In this document: positions 40,624-48,171 of the stretch, piece after piece
Numbering within the stretch: position 1 is the first letter of the stretch
Layout of the letters: every line of letters begins with the position of its first letter
NCBI RefSeq assembly: GCF_028330985.1
Contig: NZ_JAQMUE010000075.1
Location: 121,858-185,857 of the forward strand
Direction: 5' to 3'
Length of the DNA: 64,000 bases
Origin: Roseofilum reptotaenium CS-1145
GTDB taxonomy: Bacteria > Cyanobacteriota > Cyanobacteriia > Cyanobacteriales > Desertifilaceae
Notes under the pieces: generated by a model
Told to the model about the DNA's origin: nothing
Databases searched by the model: none
Seen by the model: only the letters and a program-made list of their open reading frames with translations
Position numbers and translations under genes: made by a program

Positions 40624-40719
40624 TTACTTATACAGTTCGGTAGAGAGGCGGAAAGCTAGGATTCCTGGGATTAAAGCCAGAACTAGAGCCACAAATACTT
40701 GAGTATCTGATAAAGCCAT
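40624..40719 (-). CDS. psaM: Photosystem I reaction centre subunit XII, PsaM
   Basis: A 31-codon gene on the minus strand: '[20 protein letters not shown]' followed by '[11 protein letters not shown]'. This matches the PsaM family over its whole length, with one transmembrane helix and the conserved MALSDTQ and FRLSTELYK ends. AGGAG lies 10 bases upstream of the ATG. PsaM stabilises PSI trimers. Its short length makes it easy to miss. Confidence 0.96.
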   Translation of the reverse strand: MALSDTQVFVALVLALIPGILAFRLSTELYK

Positions 40720-40790
40720 GATCAAGAACTCCTGTTAAACATAGGTTTGTTCAACACTGTTGCTTAAATTGCCCTCTAGGGGAATAGGTT

Positions 40791-40807
40791 TGTTACATAC
40801 CGTAACA
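40791..40807. promoter_or_regulatory. HLR1-like palindromic site upstream of psaM
   Basis: TGTTAC-ATACC-GTAACA is a perfect inverted repeat. Read on the plus strand, GTTACATACCGTAACA differs by one base from the HLR1 pattern (G/T)TTACA(T/A)(T/A)NN(G/T)TTACA bound by RpaB at photosystem genes. It is 72-88 bases upstream of the psaM ATG. Binding is inferred. Confidence 0.5.
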
Positions 40808-40830
40808 TTTAGCCGGCATCCCTGTCTTTA

Positions 40831-40928
40831 AGCAGGGAATTTTCATTCTCACCTGGAAAATGGCAAGGTGGGGGGATGAGGGGATAGGGAGATAGGGGGT
40901 TTTTATCCTATTATTAAACGTTAACTAC
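40831..40928 (-). repeat. Dispersed pyrimidine-rich repeat, family B, copy 3 (inverted)
   Basis: On the minus strand it reads GTTAACGTTTAATAATAGG, ATAAAAACCCCCTATCTCCC, CCCCACCTTGCCATTTT and AATGAAAATTCCCTGCTT, the same order as the copies at 5590 and 37659. It lies between psaM and the small ORF at 40914-41036 and supplies the last codons of that ORF. Confidence 0.75.
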
Positions 40929-41036
40929 AGTATGAATATTAACGTTGCTCCAATAGAGAACCACGGACGTTACGCCAAGAGCAACGCGCTTAAGGGTGCG
41001 AGTCACTGCATTAATCCCAGATTTGTTGGTTAACAT
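40914..41036 (-). CDS. Unrecognised 40-residue ORF upstream of psaM
   Basis: ATG at 41036 follows a good AGGAG 12 bases upstream. The product, 'MLTNKSGINAVTRTLKRVAL' continuing 'GVTSVVLYWSNVNIHTVVNV', has a basic N-terminus and a moderately hydrophobic centre. The last few codons and the stop are contributed by the family-B repeat, so the original end may have been different. It is on the psaM strand, 194 bases upstream. It may be a small membrane or leader peptide, or a chance frame. Confidence 0.4.
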   Translation of the reverse strand: MLTNKSGINAVTRTLKRVALGVTSVVLYWSNVNIHTVVNV

Positions 41037-41131
41037 GGATTTATTCTCCTAATTATTTTCAGTTCCAGAGCGGGGGGTTGAGTCAGTAAAATCCCTCTCT
41101 GGATGGACTTAGGAGGCTGTTAAAGTTCGGT

Positions 41132-41164
41132 TTCTGGGAAAATCCCGTCGAGATTTTCCCAGAA
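41132..41164. repeat. Inverted repeat upstream of a Uma2 gene
   Basis: TTCTGGGAAAATC and GATTTTCCCAGAA are perfect 13-base arms separated by seven bases. No T-run follows on either strand. It may be a regulatory hairpin or another dispersed palindrome in the 230-base gap between the small ORF and the Uma2 gene. Confidence 0.65.
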
Positions 41165-41267
41165 GCTTATTATCTCTCCTATAAATTCCTCTATTTTTTG
41201 GGGACAATTTTATCCAAATTAGCAAAAATTGTAATAATTGTTTACCAGAACGAAGCGCGATAGACCT

Positions 41268-41870
41268 ATGGTTCAACTGCAATCTGAACAAGTCAAGTCT
41301 CCATCGTCGGATCAGCGTATTGTCCATTCTGGAATTACTTGGGAGCAATTCAAACTTCTTCAGTCTGGATTTGGCGATCGCCGCAACCTGCGCCTTTTTT
41401 ACTACCAAAATACCGTAGAAATTCTCATGCCGGGACGAGAACACGAATTTTTCAGTCGCTTAATTGGATTTCTGATTGGATTATTTTGCCTGGAAATGGG
41501 CATTGAATTTGAACCCCTTGGCTCGACTACTCAGGAGCACGAAGGTACAGTTTCCGCCGAACCAGACGAATCCTATTGTTTCAGTACATCTAAGCCTCGT
41601 CCAGATTTAGTCATCGAAGTCATCTTTACCAGTGGCAGTCCCAACAAACTGCAACGCTACCGCCTCCTAGGTATTCCAGAAGTATGGTTTTGGGAAGATG
41701 GTGTATTTAGCCTCTATCGACTGCGAGGGGAAAATTACAGTCAAATTTCCCGCAGTGAAATCCCGGAACTGATCGACTTGGATATAGAACTGCTCACTCG
41801 CTGCGTGTTGATGGCACAAACGTCGCGCTTAGAAGCCGCAAATGAGTTTCGCAGATGGATGAAAAAATGA
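41268..41870 (+). CDS. Uma2 family (DUF820) putative endonuclease
   Basis: About 200 residues from the ATG at 41268 ('MVQLQSEQVKSPSSDQRIVH'). Core text: 'NLRLFYYQNTVEILMPGREH', 'SRLIGFLIGLFCLEMGIEFE', 'EPDESYCFSTSKPRPDLVIE' and 'LLGIPEVWFWEDGVFSLYRL'. These match the second common Uma2 subgroup, whose PD-(D/E)xK-like fold suggests nuclease ancestry. Function unknown. It is the third Uma2 gene in the window. Confidence 0.9.
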   Translation: MVQLQSEQVKSPSSDQRIVHSGITWEQFKLLQSGFGDRRNLRLFYYQNTVEILMPGREHEFFSRLIGFLIGLFCLEMGIEFEPLGSTTQEHEGTVSAEPDESYCFSTSKPRPDLVIEVIFTSGSPNKLQRYRLLGIPEVWFWEDGVFSLYRLRGENYSQISRSEIPELIDLDIELLTRCVLMAQTSRLEAANEFRRWMKK

Positions 41871-41897
41871 AATAATTAATAACTATTAATGGGGTTT

Positions 41898-42067
41898 GTA
41901 GGGGCGGGTTTAACCCAAATTTAGGCTACCCACCAATCAATTCCCAAAACCCGCCCCACCTCCTAGGGATACCCTCCAACCCAATTTCTTGCCACTGCGA
42001 AGGGTTGGAGGGCAAGTTTACCAACATCTTCAATGCCCACCGATCACTGTTGTAAACCTGCCCCTAC
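41898..42067. repeat. MITE-like element with nested inverted repeats
   Basis: The ends GTAGGGGCGGGTTTA and TAAACCTGCCCCTAC are inverted copies with one mismatch. Inside lies a second pair, CCCTCCAACCC and GGGTTGGAGGG. About 170 bases, no coding capacity. The terminal GTAGGGGCG also forms the 28161-28190 palindrome. It fills the gap between a Uma2 gene and xisI. Confidence 0.75.
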
Positions 42068-42105
42068 GTTTTTTGGGATTAAGAAACTAGATTTCTGACC
42101 ACGAA

Positions 42106-42444
42106 TCACCCTACAGCATACTCAGTAAACTGTCGTTTAAATGGAGAATGAAAACCAATGACTATATCCGTTTTCGGGACTCCTAAATCGTGCAATTCTT
42201 GACCTACATCATTTTCCGTCCCATTGTGCTGTATCCAAACTTTTTCGTCCTTAATATCAAAATGTAAAATAGAGCCATAAATCCGGTAATCCCCTATCCA
42301 ACCCACATGAAAAAGCTGGTAATGATCTCTAACTGGATCGAAAATTAATTGTGTGTCTACTCCGTCTTCTGGATCGGTGCCCAAATGAGCATAGGTTTCT
42401 AAGAGATTTTGAATGGCTTGGCGATAGCGATCTAGTTTATCCAT
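42106..42444 (-). CDS. xisI: XisI family protein
   Basis: 112 residues. 'MDKLDRYRQAIQNLLETYAH', 'DTQLIFDPVRDHYQLFHVGW', 'KVWIQHNGTENDVGQELHDL' and 'DIVIGFHSPFKRQFTEYAVG' match the XisI family over its full length. XisI was named for control of fdxN-element excision in heterocystous cyanobacteria, but most copies, as here, are not near fdxN. Its start overlaps the end of xisH by 13 bases. Confidence 0.93.
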   Translation of the reverse strand: MDKLDRYRQAIQNLLETYAHLGTDPEDGVDTQLIFDPVRDHYQLFHVGWIGDYRIYGSILHFDIKDEKVWIQHNGTENDVGQELHDLGVPKTDIVIGFHSPFKRQFTEYAVG

Positions 42445-42848
42445 CGGTTAATACTCTCCTGTTTCGGTTCATAGAGAATGATCTTCAATTGTTGAGTGTT
42501 AATGATTTCTTGAACTAATTCTATGCTAAAAAAAGAATTATAGGTTTCGAGAGCAATGGCGAGATAAAGAATATGCTCTGAATATTGCTTGAGCAAGAGA
42601 CTACGATAGGTGATAAATTGACCAAGGGCTGTATAAAATTCGGAAATCGTAGAGTTTTGAACAAAGCTTTTAATTTCTACGGCAATTTTATCTCCTTCTC
42701 GTTCCGCCGCTAAAAACTTTTCTGCACCCAGATCGACATAAAGTTTTCCGAGATCGTATCGTAGCATCAGAGGATCATGGGTGATTATCCATCCATCTTT
42801 TTCTAAAGCATGGCGTACAGCTTGATGAAAAAAATCTTTAGCAGGCAT
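42432..42848 (-). CDS. xisH: XisH family protein (endonuclease-like fold)
   Basis: About 138 residues from the ATG at 42848 ('MPAKDFFHQAVRHALEKDGW'). A D...ExK pattern, 'YVDLGAEKFLAAEREGDKIA' followed by 'VEIKSF', is consistent with a PD-(D/E)xK nuclease fold. XisH is the obligate partner of XisI. The intact pair stands without any visible excisable element. Function outside fdxN excision is unknown. Confidence 0.93.
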   Translation of the reverse strand: MPAKDFFHQAVRHALEKDGWIITHDPLMLRYDLGKLYVDLGAEKFLAAEREGDKIAVEIKSFVQNSTISEFYTALGQFITYRSLLLKQYSEHILYLAIALETYNSFFSIELVQEIINTQQLKIILYEPKQESINRWIN

Positions 42849-42968
42849 GATAATATTTTCTAGAGGATACCCAATTCTCAAAGTAAAATCGACTCTCTAA
42901 TGCAATTATATCCTACTTTGACCTTAAGAATGGGTATAATGATCTATAAAAACTATCCATACTTCACG

Positions 42969-44777
42969 ATGAATGATTTATTTAAAGGATTTGAAGACCT
43001 ATTAGAACTCGCCAAACGGCTAGAAGAAAAAGCGGAACAAGGAGAATTGAAAACCGATATTCAATTTCGCTCCTTGAGCAATATTCCCCAGGGTGGCAAT
43101 ATTCCTAAGCGTAATCCTAGTCAACCTTCAGCCGATGTAATTGTCACACCACCACCATCGGGAACTGAGGGAAAAACGCCAAAAGCGCCAAATTCTAGCA
43201 ACTTATCCTTAAACCAAATTGGTGGTTTAGAAGAAGTGAAACAGGAATTACAAGAACTGGTGGAGTTGCCCCTCAAACGTCCTGAATTACTGGCGCAATT
43301 GGGGCTAGAACCGACGCGGGGAGTGTTGTTAGTGGGGCCCCCTGGCACGGGAAAAACTCTCACTGCTCGCTCTCTGGCTGCTGAATTAGGGGTGAATTAT
43401 ATCGCCATTACGGGGCCGGAAATTATGGGTAAATATTATGGAGAATCAGAAAGTCGATTAAGGGATTTATTTGAGAAAGCAGCTCGTAATGCGCCTTGCC
43501 TGATTTTTATTGATGAAATTGATAGTTTAGCGCCCGATCGCTCCCAAGTGGAAGGAGAAGTGGAAAAGCGGGTTGTTGGTCAGTTATTGGGCTTGATGGA
43601 TGGCTTTTCAGTTAGGGATTCTGTGGTGATTTTAGCCGCCACGAACCTGCCGAACCGCCTCGATCCTGCTTTGCGACGGCCGGGAAGATTCGATCGCGAA
43701 ATTGTGTTTCGAGTCCCCAGAATAGAGGAACGGGTGCAGATTCTCCAGATTCTCACCCAAGGAATGCCGTTAGAGTCTGGGGTGGATTTGGAGGCGATCG
43801 CCGCCCGCTCCGTCGGATTTGTGGGTGCAGACTTAAAAGCATTGTGTCAAAAAGCAGCCCATCATGCCCTGCGTCGTCAAGTGCCGACTCCAGAGACCCA
43901 ACCGACTGCTCCATTAACCATTAATCCTGATGATTTTGAGCAAGCACTAAGTACGATTAAACCCGCAGTTTTGCGCTCTGTGGAAGTGGAATCGCCCCAA
44001 GTGGATTGGGACGATATTGGCGGGTTAGAGGAGATTAAACAACTGTTGCAAGAGTCTGTCGAAGGGCAATTACTCTATCCCGAACTGTATCAAAAAACGC
44101 AGGCTAAAGCGCCCAAAGGCATCTTACTCATGGGAGAACCCGGAACGGGTAAAACCCTGTTGGCTAAAGCGATCGCCTCCCAAGCACAGGCGAACTTTAT
44201 CGCCATTTCCGGGCCAGAGCTGCTCAGTCGTTGGATCGGAGCCTCAGAACAAGCCGTGCGAGAACTGTTTGCCAAAGCCAGACAAGCGGCTCCTTGCGTG
44301 ATTTTCATTGATGAAATCGATACCTTAGCGCCCGCACGAGGTCAGTATAGCGGTGATTCTGGAGTGGGCGATCGCGTGGTGGGGCAACTTCTGACCGAAA
44401 TTGATGGGTTATCGGTTTCCAAAAACCTGATTCTGATTGCAGCAACCAATCGTCCGGAGGCGATCGATCCCGCTCTCCTCCGCTCCGGCCGCCTCGATCT
44501 GCAACTGAAAATCGACCTCCCCGACACCCCCAGTCGCCTCGCCATTCTCCAAGTTCACAACCAAGACCGTCCCCTTTCCGGTATTGACCTCTCCCACTAT
44601 GCCGAACTTACCCTCGGATGGAGCGGTGCAGATCTAGCTCTTCTCAGCAACCAAGCCGCCCTCCAAGCCATCCGTCGTTTCCGTACTCTTAACCAACCCG
44701 TGAGCGAACTTTATATTACCAGCGACGACTTCCAGCAAGCCTACACCGAACTCAAAACCCTGCGAGGTTTATCATGA
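42969..44777 (+). CDS. Double-AAA (CDC48/VCP-like) ATPase
   Basis: About 602 residues from the ATG at 42969 ('MNDLFKGFEDLLELAKRLEE'). After an 80-residue low-complexity N-terminus come two AAA modules. First: Walker A 'GPPGTGKT' (about 122-129), Walker B 'LIFIDEID' (about 178-185), SRH 'AATNLPNRLDPALRRPGRFD'. Second: 'GEPGTGKT' (about 388-395), 'VIFIDEID' (about 444-451), 'AATNRPEAIDPALLRSGRLD'. It should be a hexameric unfoldase or remodeller. It lacks the usual CDC48 N-domain, so its substrate adaptor differs. The SET-domain gene follows on the same strand. Confidence 0.93.
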   Translation: MNDLFKGFEDLLELAKRLEEKAEQGELKTDIQFRSLSNIPQGGNIPKRNPSQPSADVIVTPPPSGTEGKTPKAPNSSNLSLNQIGGLEEVKQELQELVELPLKRPELLAQLGLEPTRGVLLVGPPGTGKTLTARSLAAELGVNYIAITGPEIMGKYYGESESRLRDLFEKAARNAPCLIFIDEIDSLAPDRSQVEGEVEKRVVGQLLGLMDGFSVRDSVVILAATNLPNRLDPALRRPGRFDREIVFRVPRIEERVQILQILTQGMPLESGVDLEAIAARSVGFVGADLKALCQKAAHHALRRQVPTPETQPTAPLTINPDDFEQALSTIKPAVLRSVEVESPQVDWDDIGGLEEIKQLLQESVEGQLLYPELYQKTQAKAPKGILLMGEPGTGKTLLAKAIASQAQANFIAISGPELLSRWIGASEQAVRELFAKARQAAPCVIFIDEIDTLAPARGQYSGDSGVGDRVVGQLLTEIDGLSVSKNLILIAATNRPEAIDPALLRSGRLDLQLKIDLPDTPSRLAILQVHNQDRPLSGIDLSHYAELTLGWSGADLALLSNQAALQAIRRFRTLNQPVSELYITSDDFQQAYTELKTLRGLS

Positions 44778-44848
44778 CATCTCCTGAGTTATAAGGTAAT
44801 ATAAGACTGCTTTAGTGAAACCAAAGTAAAGTAGCTAGTCATACAAGT

Positions 44849-45334
44849 ATGAAATTTTATCAAAAAAAACACGCAAAAGTAAGCCAATTTGCGGAAATCA
44901 GAGAATGTCCCACAACTGGGAGTAAATCACTCCATGCTACGGTCAATTTGATGCCCGGACAAGTTATCTCTCGTTTTGGAGCAAAAGAAATCCGCAATCA
45001 GCCTAGTTATTTGACTGTGCAAATCCACCGCGATCGGCATATCATGCTTGATCCTGAGTGGTTGCAATATATTAATCATAGCTGCAATCCTAACGTCGTT
45101 TTTAATACCAGTAAACAAGATGTTATTGCTGTTCGTCCCCTTGAGAAAGGGGAGGAAATCACATTTTTCTATCCTTCTACTGAATGGTTGATGGATCGAG
45201 CCTTTGATTGTTTATGTAACAGCGACAATTGCTTAGGGACGATTCAAGGGGCAGCTCATTTACCCCTAGAAATTCTGACTAACTATCAACTCTCTGACTA
45301 TATCCAGCAAGAGCTAGATAGAAAAGCTAAATAG
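44849..45334 (+). CDS. SET-domain protein, putative lysine methyltransferase
   Basis: 161 residues, a compact SET domain. The S-adenosylmethionine site motif 'YINHSCNPNVVF' and catalytic-tyrosine region 'EITFFYPSTEW' are intact. A post-SET cysteine cluster 'FDCLCNSDNCLG' could bind zinc with the motif cysteine. No signal peptide. The enzyme should methylate a lysine of a protein or possibly a small molecule. It ends 12 bases before the DapL-like gene, so they probably share a transcript. Confidence 0.88.
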   Translation: MKFYQKKHAKVSQFAEIRECPTTGSKSLHATVNLMPGQVISRFGAKEIRNQPSYLTVQIHRDRHIMLDPEWLQYINHSCNPNVVFNTSKQDVIAVRPLEKGEEITFFYPSTEWLMDRAFDCLCNSDNCLGTIQGAAHLPLEILTNYQLSDYIQQELDRKAK

Positions 45335-45346
45335 GCGTGGTATCGA

Positions 45347-46558
45347 ATGGCCAGTAAAAATATATATCTGAGTCAGTTAACTGGAGACGCTACCTATACC
45401 CAAATTGTTTTTAACAAAGTTTGGGGTAAGGTGGAAGCCGATCGAGCTGCCTATCCCGAAAAAAAAGTTTTTATGATGGCATTTGGCGATACCAGTCAGC
45501 CTTTGCCACCGACAGTGGTACAGGGCTTAGTGAATGCGGCAACTCGTTTGGGCGATCGCGAAACTTATACAGGATATGAAGATGTCACGGGAAATCCCGA
45601 TTTACGACATGCGATTTGCACCAACTATTACCAGAAAAAACTGGGGATAGACTTTGACCCTGCTGAACTGTTCGTCACTGATGGCGCTCAATCGGTTTCG
45701 GTCAATATTCAAGAATTGTTTGCCCCTGATAATGTCGTAGCGATTCCTAACCCTGCCTATCCATCTTTTGTGGAAGGCACTTTACTGGCGAGTCGAAAAT
45801 TAGTTGATTTGCCTTGCCATGAATCAGATAATTTTGTGCCCAAGCTGCCCCAGGAAAACGTAGATATTATTTATCTGTGCTTTCCGAATAATCCTACCGG
45901 GTCGGTTGCCACTCGCGAACAACTTCAATATTTTGTGGACTATGCAATCGCTCGCCAAGCCGTCATTATTTTTGACGCGGCTTATAGCGCTTTTATCACT
46001 ACCCCAAACATCCCTAAAAGTATTTATGAAATAGAGGGGGCAAAAAAATGTGCCATTGAAATTGGCAGTTTTTCCAAAATGGCTAATTTTACGGGTTTAA
46101 GAGTCGGATGGTGTGTGATTCCTCATTCCCTGATGATTCAAAATACCGTCCCTGGAGAATTAAATGACTTATGGCGGATAAGACATTGCGTCAAGTTCTG
46201 GGGCACGGCTAATATTTCTCAGCAAGGTGCGATCGCTGCTTTATCGGAAACCGGCCAACTAGAATGTCAAGAAGTGGTGAATTATTACCTGAAAAATGCT
46301 GGTGTACTTCGGCAAGGTTTGGAAAAAAGCGGATTTCAGTGTTTTGGTGGGATTGACAGTCCTTTTGTTTGGCTGAAAGCAACTTCAGGCTTATCCTCTT
46401 GGCAGTTTTTTGAAAAAATGTTACAGTCAACAGGGATTGTCGGTGTACCAGGTTGCGTCTTTGGCAATTGTGGAGAAACTTACTTACGATTGGCCGCATT
46501 AGGACACCGAGAGGAAATAGAAGGGGCTGTAGAAAATGCGGATAAATATTTTAAATAA
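45347..46558 (+). CDS. LL-diaminopimelate aminotransferase-like (DapL family) PLP enzyme
   Basis: 403 residues, fold-type I aminotransferase. The closest pattern is DapL: 'VFMMAFGDTSQPLPPTVVQG', 'FPNNPTGSVATREQL', and the PLP lysine in 'GSFSKMANFTGLRVGWCVIP' (DapL: SFSKYAGFTGVRLGW). Changes around the substrate pocket ('DAAYSAFI' versus 'DAAYAMYI') suggest a paralogue with another amino-acid substrate, as in plant ALD1. Housekeeping DapL cannot be excluded. It lies between a SET gene and a 2-hydroxyacid dehydrogenase. Confidence 0.85.
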   Translation: MASKNIYLSQLTGDATYTQIVFNKVWGKVEADRAAYPEKKVFMMAFGDTSQPLPPTVVQGLVNAATRLGDRETYTGYEDVTGNPDLRHAICTNYYQKKLGIDFDPAELFVTDGAQSVSVNIQELFAPDNVVAIPNPAYPSFVEGTLLASRKLVDLPCHESDNFVPKLPQENVDIIYLCFPNNPTGSVATREQLQYFVDYAIARQAVIIFDAAYSAFITTPNIPKSIYEIEGAKKCAIEIGSFSKMANFTGLRVGWCVIPHSLMIQNTVPGELNDLWRIRHCVKFWGTANISQQGAIAALSETGQLECQEVVNYYLKNAGVLRQGLEKSGFQCFGGIDSPFVWLKATSGLSSWQFFEKMLQSTGIVGVPGCVFGNCGETYLRLAALGHREEIEGAVENADKYFK

Positions 46559-46579
46559 ATTAAGACCGGAACTTAAACG

Positions 46580-47521
46580 ATGGCAGTGCTAATCCTTACA
46601 GAAATCGAGCTGACAGATCTGTGGGTTTCCACATTAATCGCCCAATTGAAGAAACGCAATCCCGATATAGATTGGCGAGTCTGGCCTGAATGCGGGAAAC
46701 TTGAAGACATTGAGATTGTTTTAGCATGGTATCCTCCACCCGGAGTGATGCAACAGTTTTCCAATCTAAAGCTGATTATATCTTTAGGTGCTGGAGTCTA
46801 TCATATTTTACGAGACCCGAATCTCCAAGCACAAGTGCCGATTGTTCGTCTGATTGACGATCGCTTGACCTTGCAAATGGCACAGTACGTCACTCTAGCA
46901 GTTTTGCTTTTTCAACAACGATTTTTTGAGTATCAAAAAATACAAAAATTGAGACTTTGGGAATCTCTGCCCGTAGCAGAGGCTAGATGCTTTACAGTGG
47001 GGATTTTGGGGTTAGGAGTTTTCGGTTCTACCGTCGCTAAAAAGTTAGCTGCAATTGGTTTTCCGGTGCGGGGGTGGAGTCGAAATCCTAAACAAATAGA
47101 AGGAGTTGAATGCTTTTACGGGTACGAACAGTTTGAACTTTTCCTCAGCCAATGTCAGGCGATCGTTTGTGTGCTTCCCGTCACCTCAGAAACCAAGGAA
47201 ATTCTCTCTAATGAGACCTTTTCAGCGTTACCGCAAGGTGCTTATTTAATTAATGTTGGTCGAGGTCAGCACTTAGTAGAAGCCGATCTATTAAACGCAT
47301 TAGATTCAGGTCAAATTGCCGGTGCTTGTTTAGACGTATTCAACACCGAACCCTTGCCTCACGACCACCCTTTTTGGTCTCATCCACGGATTATGGTCAC
47401 TCCTCATATCGCTGCTGAAGGTCAGCCAGATAATTTTGCCGATTTGATTCTTGAGACGCTCTTTCTCTACAAAACTGGACAACCTTTAAAATATCTGGTC
47501 GATCGCAACCAGGGTTACTAA
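46580..47521 (+). CDS. D-2-hydroxyacid dehydrogenase (GhrA-like)
   Basis: 313 residues. NAD(P)-binding motif 'VGILGLGVFGSTVAKKLAAI', catalytic Arg in 'LINVGRGQHLVE', Glu in 'DVFNTEPLPHDHPF' and His in 'VTPHIAAEG' are all present, matching glyoxylate/hydroxypyruvate reductase A. It reduces a 2-oxo acid to the D-2-hydroxy acid. It starts 21 bases after the aminotransferase, which would generate a 2-oxo acid, so consecutive action on one substrate is plausible but inferred. Confidence 0.9.
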   Translation: MAVLILTEIELTDLWVSTLIAQLKKRNPDIDWRVWPECGKLEDIEIVLAWYPPPGVMQQFSNLKLIISLGAGVYHILRDPNLQAQVPIVRLIDDRLTLQMAQYVTLAVLLFQQRFFEYQKIQKLRLWESLPVAEARCFTVGILGLGVFGSTVAKKLAAIGFPVRGWSRNPKQIEGVECFYGYEQFELFLSQCQAIVCVLPVTSETKEILSNETFSALPQGAYLINVGRGQHLVEADLLNALDSGQIAGACLDVFNTEPLPHDHPFWSHPRIMVTPHIAAEGQPDNFADLILETLFLYKTGQPLKYLVDRNQGY

Positions 47522-47603
47522 TATAAGGCCACCTATTCCGAAAAAAATACACAGCCTGACTTATGGTTCTTATCCCATAAATTCTATAGCTTCAGGCAGA
47601 TGC

Positions 47604-48009
47604 TTAAAATATTCTCAGCCGATGGGCATATAGCTTTTCATAATAAGGCAAGCACAAGTCATAAAGATATTTTAATTTTTCGCTTTCATTGATATTTAAG
47701 TAATAAAGTATCTTGAAACAGTGATAGAAAACGATTGTCAACTCTATGAAGAAAGTAATATGGGAAATCTTTGACAAAAACTGGTCCTTTCTCAAGGATT
47801 GAAACCAGGTGTTGTAGCACCACATCATAATTATATTCAGGTTGTGGCTTAACTTCCGATTCGCTATGGAAAATTCGCTCTTCACTGTAGTATGCAGACT
47901 TCCCAAAAGGTTCATGGACAACAGTAAAATTCCCCTGATTTTTAATCATCCACATAAACGCATTTGAACGGGATCTAGGAGTTGATCACAAACTCAAATT
48001 TCTTTTCAT
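47604..48009 (-). pseudogene. Sulfotransferase-like protein, multiply disrupted
   Basis: From ATG 48009 the minus strand reads 'MKRNLSL', a TGA (probably TGG originally), then 'STPRSRSNAFMWMIKNQGNF' and 'TVVHEPFGKSAYYSEERI', the P-loop PAPS site of a sulfotransferase-like family. After 'NRFLSLFQDTLLLKY' the frame stops, and the neighbouring frame continues 'LNINESEKLKYLYDLCLPYY', 'EKLYAHRLRIF', the family's C-terminus. The central 100 or more residues are deleted. It sits between the hydroxyacid dehydrogenase and the Old Yellow Enzyme on the opposite strand. Confidence 0.75.
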
Positions 48010-48106
48010 CTTCTTTAATGAAGTATCCACAAATAATAAGTATTATATAATATCATATCAAAGCATTATTTTGCAGTACAGAATACCAACTGCTAGTTTA
48101 ATGTTA

Positions 48107-48124
48107 TAATTGCAATCACAATTA
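48107..48124. promoter_or_regulatory. Palindromic operator candidate before the Old Yellow Enzyme gene
   Basis: TAATTG-CAATCA-CAATTA is a perfect six-base inverted repeat with a six-base spacer, ending 47 bases before the ATG at 48172. It resembles an operator of a dimeric HTH repressor (TetR/MarR size), but no such gene is adjacent. Confidence 0.35.
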
Positions 48125-48171
48125 CAGACCAATCCTGGGTTTTAACCGTCCATTTGAGAGGCAACAAATAG

